Source: Caldifarciminota bacterium
GTDB taxonomy: Bacteria > Hydrothermota > Hydrothermia > B15-G9 > WFZT01
Direction of reading: 5' to 3'
Length of the DNA: 11,707 nt
Assembly (NCBI GenBank): GCA_026991055.1
Contig: JALXCE010000297.1
Span: forward strand, 1-11,707
Of this stretch, positions 7,661-11,707 are shown one piece after another. The notes under the pieces are model-generated. The model was not told the DNA's origin, made no database searches, and saw only the letters and a list, made by a program, of their open reading frames with translations. The translations under genes were made by a program, and so were the position numbers. Each line of letters begins with the position of its first letter. The stretch's first letter is position 1.

Positions 7661-7725
7661 TTAAGGGTGTTCTTACCAATAGAAACCCGGTTGTTTGTGC
7701 CATCGGTGGAAATTATCATATCAAT

Positions 7726-9492
7726 ATGAAGAAAGAGTTGAAGCCTGAGGAACTCAAAGATAGTTTGATCTCAGGTGCGGCTAATGTTATTAAAAACCGG
7801 GAAAAGCTCAACAGGATCAACGTTTTCCCGGTGCCGGATGGTGATACTGGTTCAAACCTTGCAGAGACCTTCAGAAGTGTTCTTCAAACCCTAAAAAATC
7901 GCGATTTTGACAGTGCCTACGCTCTTCTCAGTGCAGTCTCACGAAACATGCTTAGAAATGCCAGGGGAAATTCTGGAGTCATCTTTTCCCAATTTTTCTA
8001 CAGTTTCAGCAAGTCTTTGAAGGGCAAGAAAAACGTTTCGATTCATGATTTTGCGGAAAGTATGAAACAATCTATCAAAAAGACCTATGAAGCACTTGAA
8101 AAGCCTGTCGAAGGCACAGTTCTTACGGTTATCAGAGAGGTATCCGAAGAGGCAGAGAAGATTTCCATGAAAGTAAATGATTTTCGTGAATTTATAGAGC
8201 ATCTTCAGGAAACCGCTAAAAAATCGGTTGAAAAAACGAGGGAAACATTGCCACAGTTGAAAAAGGCACGTGTAGTGGATGCCGGTGGACTCGGATTCCT
8301 TTATTTTTTACAGGGAATTTCTGCTTATTTTAAAGGAGACAGGATTAAATTTGATGAGGATTTTTCTGCATCCCGAGTCGACGAATACAAGGCCGAATTT
8401 AGCGAAAAGTATAGGTATTGCACGGAAGTTTTACTTGAGGATAGCAGATTAAATTCTGTTGAAATAAAAAGGAAGCTCTCCAATCTTGGAGATTCCCTTA
8501 TCGTTGTCGGTGATCCGGCTCTATTTCACATACATATTCACACAGACGAGCCTGAAAAAGTCTTTAAAACACTCTCAGAAGTTGGAAAAATCAGGATGAA
8601 AAAGGCCGATGACATGCATGCGCAGGTGCGTGCCAAAGAGGATTATGCAATTCTTGTGGATTCAGGAATGGACCTCCCTCCTTCGTATTATCAAAAATAT
8701 GGATTCAAGGTAATTCCCTTTCAGGTTTTTGTTGGTAATAAGTCGTATAAAGAAGGGGTGGATATATCCCGTGAAGAGATTGTAAAAATTCTCACTTCAA
8801 ACCGATGGAAGGAATTAAAAACTTCGCAGCCTGCCTTCTCTGATTATCTCGAAGCTTATAAAGAGCTTTTAAACAGGGCTCGTCACGTATATGCCATTCA
8901 TCTATCTTCAAATTTCAGTGGCACATATTCGAGTTCGATTACAGCGGCGGAAAGGATTGACCCTGAGTGTATCACGGTTTTTGACACAAAACTGTTCAGT
9001 ATTGCCGCTGGTTTACTGGCTTTGAGGATCAGAGATATGATTGAGAAAAAGATGCCACGAGAGGAAATTCTAAAGAAAATTGAAGAAATTCGACGCCAAT
9101 CCTTTGCTGTAATAGTTCTCGATACCATGAAAAATTTGGTTCATGGAGGTAGGGCTGGGAAGCTTAGAGGAGGGCTTGTAGATTTTCTTGGTATCAAATT
9201 GATCATCACCATCGATAAGGATGGATACCTTAAAAAACTCACCCAGGCCTTTGGAAGAAAAGCCGCCCTCAATAAAGTTTTATCTCTTCTGCGAGAGAAA
9301 CTGGACCCGGGACGCACTTACGACTTTGGAATAGCTCACGTGAATACACCTCAAAAAGTGGAGTTTATCAGTGAATTCATCAGGTCAAATTTTAAGTACA
9401 GGGACATTATCGTGAACTACACCACCCCTGCAATTGCTGTCTATGGTGGTCCTGGAGCTTATGGAGTTTTTGCGGTACCTGTAGAAGAATAG
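7726..9492 (+). CDS. FakA-like kinase (DAK2/DhaL) fused to DegV/FakB fatty-acid-binding domain
   Basis: This 588-residue protein joins two partners that are usually separate. Residues about 5-205 are the DhaL/DAK2 kinase domain: FPVPDGDTGSN (34-44, Mg-ATP aspartates), NARGNSGVIFSQ (78-89), PVEGTVLTVIREV (127-139) and VVDAGGLGF (183-191). Residues about 228-300 match the FakA middle domain, with YCTEVLL (C232) and HIHIHTDEP (H270, H272), which resemble its metal site. Residues about 306-588 are a complete DegV domain: ILVDSGMDLP (309-318), TSQPA (366-370), HLSSNFSGTYSSS (392-404) and HGGRAGKL (473-480). In S. aureus-type systems FakA phosphorylates a fatty acid held by FakB, giving acyl-phosphate for PlsX/PlsY. 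The FakA C-terminal domain that normally follows is absent, apparently replaced by DegV. The ATG at 7726 matches the family start; its ribosome site (GGTGG, 7705-7709) is weak and distant. The open frame continues upstream to a TTG at 7573, but through the promoter region. Confidence 0.9.
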   Translation: MKKELKPEELKDSLISGAANVIKNREKLNRINVFPVPDGDTGSNLAETFRSVLQTLKNRDFDSAYALLSAVSRNMLRNARGNSGVIFSQFFYSFSKSLKGKKNVSIHDFAESMKQSIKKTYEALEKPVEGTVLTVIREVSEEAEKISMKVNDFREFIEHLQETAKKSVEKTRETLPQLKKARVVDAGGLGFLYFLQGISAYFKGDRIKFDEDFSASRVDEYKAEFSEKYRYCTEVLLEDSRLNSVEIKRKLSNLGDSLIVVGDPALFHIHIHTDEPEKVFKTLSEVGKIRMKKADDMHAQVRAKEDYAILVDSGMDLPPSYYQKYGFKVIPFQVFVGNKSYKEGVDISREEIVKILTSNRWKELKTSQPAFSDYLEAYKELLNRARHVYAIHLSSNFSGTYSSSITAAERIDPECITVFDTKLFSIAAGLLALRIRDMIEKKMPREEILKKIEEIRRQSFAVIVLDTMKNLVHGGRAGKLRGGLVDFLGIKLIITIDKDGYLKKLTQAFGRKAALNKVLSLLREKLDPGRTYDFGIAHVNTPQKVEFISEFIRSNFKYRDIIVNYTTPAIAVYGGPGAYGVFAVPVEE

Positions 9493-9505
9493 ACTTATCC
9501 CCTTT

Positions 9506-9548
9506 GGCTAAATAGAGAGGCAGCTAAGAATCAGTTCTGTAATTAGCC
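9506..9548. terminator. Inverted repeats between convergent genes
   Basis: GGCTAA (9506-9511) can pair with TTAGCC (9543-9548). Alternatively GCTA (9523-9526) plus AGAA (9527-9530) can pair with TTCT (9535-9538) and TAGC (9544-9547) around a TCAG loop. These lie in the 50-base gap between the stops of the FakA-DegV and khpB genes, reaching into the khpB stop. No clear T-run follows on either strand, so terminator function is uncertain. Confidence 0.25.
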
Positions 9549-10151
9549 CTTTCTCGGGGCAATAACAAGAACAACATTATCCCCACGTCCAACCTGATAG
9601 ACCCTGATCTTTCTATCCCTTTTGAGAACATCCCTGATGAGTTTTCTCTCTTCGGGGGAAAGGTCATCGTCGATGCGCATTTCCATGCCAGTTTCTTTTA
9701 CCCTCTTTGCAACGGCTTTTGCTTTGTTGATAATGAACTCTCTACGACGTCTCCTGTATCCAGAGACATCTATGTCCACATGGATGTCATTCTTTTTACG
9801 TTTGATGAGCAAGGAGAGAAGATAAGCAAGGGCATCCAGATTCTTTCCCTTTTTACCAATGAAAACAGAGTCATACCCCCTGGTATGAATGTTTACATTG
9901 TACCTTTTCCTCCTTCTCGGCTCTATATCAATTTCGACTTTGACACCGAGGGTATCAAAAAATTCTTTTATTACCCCCTCAATGACGTCAAAGTCTTCTT
10001 CGTCCAGATAGAGCCGAATTTTTGCGGGCTCGCTGTTAAACCCTTCATTTATGATTTCAAAGCGAGCCTCACTCCTCTCTATGCCTGCCTTCCTTAGCGC
10101 CTTTTCCAATGCCTCTTCTACCGTTTTTCCTTCCTCTTCGATGTACCGCAT
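9543..10151 (-). CDS. khpB: KhpB/Jag/EloR RNA-binding protein with altered R3H motif
   Basis: This is a cytoplasmic RNA-binding protein of the Jag/EloR/KhpB family, which in other bacteria works with KhpA and is tied to cell elongation and envelope synthesis. It is 202 residues. The N-terminal Jag_N segment starts EEEGKTVEEALEKALRKAG (5-23); its usual glycine-rich GFLG-type turn is reduced to EGFNSEPAKIRL (36-47). A KH-II domain follows (about 72-150) with the RNA-gripping loop IGKKGKNLDALAYLLSLL (98-115) and a basic GYRRRRRE. The R3H domain is C-terminal (about 150-200), but its signature reads ERKLIR (168-173), so the His of R-x3-H is Arg173. The ATG at 10151 lies three bases after the yidC stop, with GGAGGG in the end of yidC as ribosome site. 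The tight spacing implies cotranscription with yidC. Confidence 0.93.
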   Translation of the reverse strand: MRYIEEEGKTVEEALEKALRKAGIERSEARFEIINEGFNSEPAKIRLYLDEEDFDVIEGVIKEFFDTLGVKVEIDIEPRRRKRYNVNIHTRGYDSVFIGKKGKNLDALAYLLSLLIKRKKNDIHVDIDVSGYRRRRREFIINKAKAVAKRVKETGMEMRIDDDLSPEERKLIRDVLKRDRKIRVYQVGRGDNVVLVIAPRKG

Positions 10152-10154
10152 TCT

Positions 10155-11675
10155 CTACCCTCCGCTGTACTCTTTTTTGATCACGTACTGTTCAATTATG
10201 CTCAACAAATTATAAACAAACCAATAAAGTACTATTCCTGATGGGAATTTAAGGAATAGCACTGTAATGAAAATAGGCATAAACAAAGCCATCATCCTGG
10301 CATTTTTATCCTGCGCTGGCTGAGTTAACGCCTGTCCAAGACTTGCCAGACCCATTAAGATTGGTAAAATGAAATAAGGGTCAGCACTTGAAAGGTCTTT
10401 TATCCAGAGAATCCAGTGTGCCCCCCTCAGGTCAATGGTGGTCTTTAAGACCTGATAAAGGGCCCAGAAAATAGGGAACTGTAGCACGAGAACGAGGCAG
10501 CCCGAGAATGGATTCACCTTATACTGCCTGTAAAGCTCCATCATTTCCTTATTTAATCTCTGAGGATCATCTTTGTATATTTTCTGCAACTGCTTCATTT
10601 TCGGCTGGAGTTCCTGCATCTTCCTCATGGATTTCAAACTATATCTGGTGAATGGGAAGAAGAGGATTTTCATCAGGATGGAGAAGATTACAATTGCCCA
10701 GCCATAATTTGGAATAAATCTGTGGATATACCTCAATGCATAAAGTATTATTTTGGAGAAAATGTTGATGACAGGAGGTCCGAATTCGTAAATACTTGCA
10801 AGGTCATATCCCACATCTTTAAGGAGGAAATAGTCAATAGGCCCGAAATAGACCTTTAATGGATGTGGCCCATCTTTAGAAAGTGCATCAAAGGAAATCC
10901 TGTCTTTTTCTGCTCTTGCATAAACCCTATGAAGCTTTCCCTTGTGAATTACGTCAAAGGTGAAGTATTTTGTCCTTATGCCAAACCACGTAAAGTCATC
11001 GGCAATGGCCTTAAATTCGTACTTTCTGAGTTTTTTAAGCCCTATTTTGTGGAGTTTATCCTTGTAATAAATGAATTTAAAATGTCTAACATCGTCAGAA
11101 TGATTTTTTTCTGTCCCTTTCAAACCTGAATCAAACCTGTAGAGGATTTCACCCCTGTAACCTTTGATTTTAAGGTCATAATCGATCATGTAAATCTTTG
11201 GATCGAATTTAAAGACCTTTTCTATCTGTAGGTTGTCACTAACTCTGGAAACAAGCTTTAATTCAAAAGGTCCATTTACAACAAAAGTATCTTTGACTGC
11301 TTCGAAATCGAGATTTATCCCTTTAATGCTATCTGTTTCAAAATCAAACATTCCATAACCTTCAGGGATGAGCTCAACGGGTTTACCAAAAGCATCTTTG
11401 TACTTTTTCAAAGTGTAACTTACAAGTAATCCCCCTTTCCTTGAAAATTTTGCGATAAAGGTGGGTGATTCCACAACTACTGGGGCAGTGACTTTCACTG
11501 TTTTAACTACTTTGGTAACGGTTTTCTCAAGGCTTTTCCCTGCCTTTGTGGTATCAACCTGAGTGGACTGGGTTTTACTTACGGGCTTTTTTGGCTTTGG
11601 CTTCATGAAAAGCGCCTGATACAGGATGAGAAACAGGAATATGAATATGGTGTATGTTAGAAATCTTTTATCCAT
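10155..11675 (-). CDS. yidC: Membrane protein insertase YidC (Oxa1 family, with periplasmic domain)
   Basis: YidC inserts and folds inner-membrane proteins, alone or with SecYEG. At 506 residues it has the layout seen in two-membraned bacteria. Membrane segment 1 is at about 5-24, followed by a Lys/Thr-rich linker (25-65), a periplasmic P1 beta-domain (about 66-290), then the conserved insertase core. The core has a segment at about 322-340 (NYGWAIVIFSILMKILFFPF), a cytoplasmic helical hairpin (about 345-385, MRKMQELQPKMKQLQKIYKD), NPFSGCLVLVLQFPIFWALY (388-407), a segment near 433-450 and the final FPSGIVLYWFVYNLLSIIEQ (477-496). The groove position that is Arg366 in E. coli is Lys336 here, which keeps the charge. 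The ATG at 11675 lies three bases after the yidD stop, with GAGGT just upstream. Conserved gene order yidD-yidC-khpB supports the call. Confidence 0.97.
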   Translation of the reverse strand: MDKRFLTYTIFIFLFLILYQALFMKPKPKKPVSKTQSTQVDTTKAGKSLEKTVTKVVKTVKVTAPVVVESPTFIAKFSRKGGLLVSYTLKKYKDAFGKPVELIPEGYGMFDFETDSIKGINLDFEAVKDTFVVNGPFELKLVSRVSDNLQIEKVFKFDPKIYMIDYDLKIKGYRGEILYRFDSGLKGTEKNHSDDVRHFKFIYYKDKLHKIGLKKLRKYEFKAIADDFTWFGIRTKYFTFDVIHKGKLHRVYARAEKDRISFDALSKDGPHPLKVYFGPIDYFLLKDVGYDLASIYEFGPPVINIFSKIILYALRYIHRFIPNYGWAIVIFSILMKILFFPFTRYSLKSMRKMQELQPKMKQLQKIYKDDPQRLNKEMMELYRQYKVNPFSGCLVLVLQFPIFWALYQVLKTTIDLRGAHWILWIKDLSSADPYFILPILMGLASLGQALTQPAQDKNARMMALFMPIFITVLFLKFPSGIVLYWFVYNLLSIIEQYVIKKEYSGG

Positions 11676-11678
11676 AGC

Positions 11679-11707
11679 TTACCTCACAGGGTCGTAACCT
11701 CCGGGAT
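11679..11707 (-). CDS. yidD: YidD C-terminal end (partial)
   Basis: Only the last eight codons and a TAA are in the window, reading P-G-G-Y-D-P-V-R. The GGYDPV ending is typical of YidD, a small membrane-associated protein thought to help YidC-dependent insertion. Its position three bases upstream of yidC matches the common rpmH-rnpA-yidD-yidC order, often near the replication origin. The call rests on this short tail plus context. Confidence 0.75.

Noticed and set aside
7573..7725. A 51-codon N-terminal extension of the FakA-DegV protein from a TTG codon
   Set aside because: It would run through the divergent promoter region and overlap the nuclease start. FakA-type proteins begin close to the MKKELKPEEL segment, so ATG 7726 is preferred.
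10666..10668. Loss of the conserved groove arginine in YidC (Lys336)
   Set aside because: Lysine keeps the positive charge, and as far as I know it is common at this position in several phyla, so it was not raised as a finding.
1..11707. Search for tRNA or rRNA genes, CRISPR arrays, insertion sequences and in-frame selenocysteine TGA codons
   Set aside because: I saw no cloverleaf-like sequence, no regularly spaced direct repeats, no transposase-like protein and no gene interrupted by TGA.

Overview
The window looks like chromosomal core sequence from an uncultured, probably anaerobic, two-membraned bacterium. The outer-membrane inference rests on YidC carrying a large periplasmic domain after its first membrane segment. 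The anaerobic inference rests on an oxygen-sensitive 2-hydroxyacyl-CoA dehydratase-type system. A candidate-phylum lineage (for example WOR-3/Hydrothermae-like) would fit, but I cannot assign one from sequence alone. Coding density is high, genes often overlap by 4 bases (ATGA), and Shine-Dalgarno sites are frequent. No stretch of more than 254 bases lacks a gene.

Layout, left to right. (1) 1-1232, plus strand: cysteinyl-tRNA synthetase with its start cut off. (2) 1233-1486: a non-coding gap with an exceptional 14-bp perfect GC-rich hairpin, a TCAGGAA/TTCCTGA inverted repeat and a promoter. (3) 1487-6354, plus strand: a tight four-gene operon of an AMP-forming acyl-CoA synthetase, two HgdB/FldB-type Fe-S subunits and an HgdC-type ATPase activator. 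(4) 6405-7621, minus strand: two coupled genes, an EVE/PUA-like plus PD-(D/E)XK nuclease fusion and an 80-residue unknown partner. (5) 7622-7725: a divergent promoter region with a 12-bp palindrome. (6) 7726-9492, plus strand: a one-chain fusion of a FakA-like kinase with a DegV/FakB fatty-acid-binding domain. (7) 9543-11707, minus strand: the conserved yidD-yidC-khpB cluster, with yidD represented only by its last codons.

How the genes may work together. In the central operon the synthetase would make a CoA thioester using ATP. The activator would push single electrons, driven by ATP hydrolysis, into the two-subunit Fe-S enzyme, which would dehydrate a 2-hydroxyacyl-CoA or carry out a related difficult reduction; the substrate is unknown. 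The FakA-DegV fusion would activate fatty acids as acyl-phosphates for phospholipid synthesis. YidD, YidC and KhpB serve membrane protein insertion and RNA-linked envelope control.

The least explained part is the minus-strand pair at 6405-7621. A modified-base reader-like domain joined to a nuclease suggests modification-dependent restriction or another nucleic-acid surveillance role. That is inference from domain architecture only.
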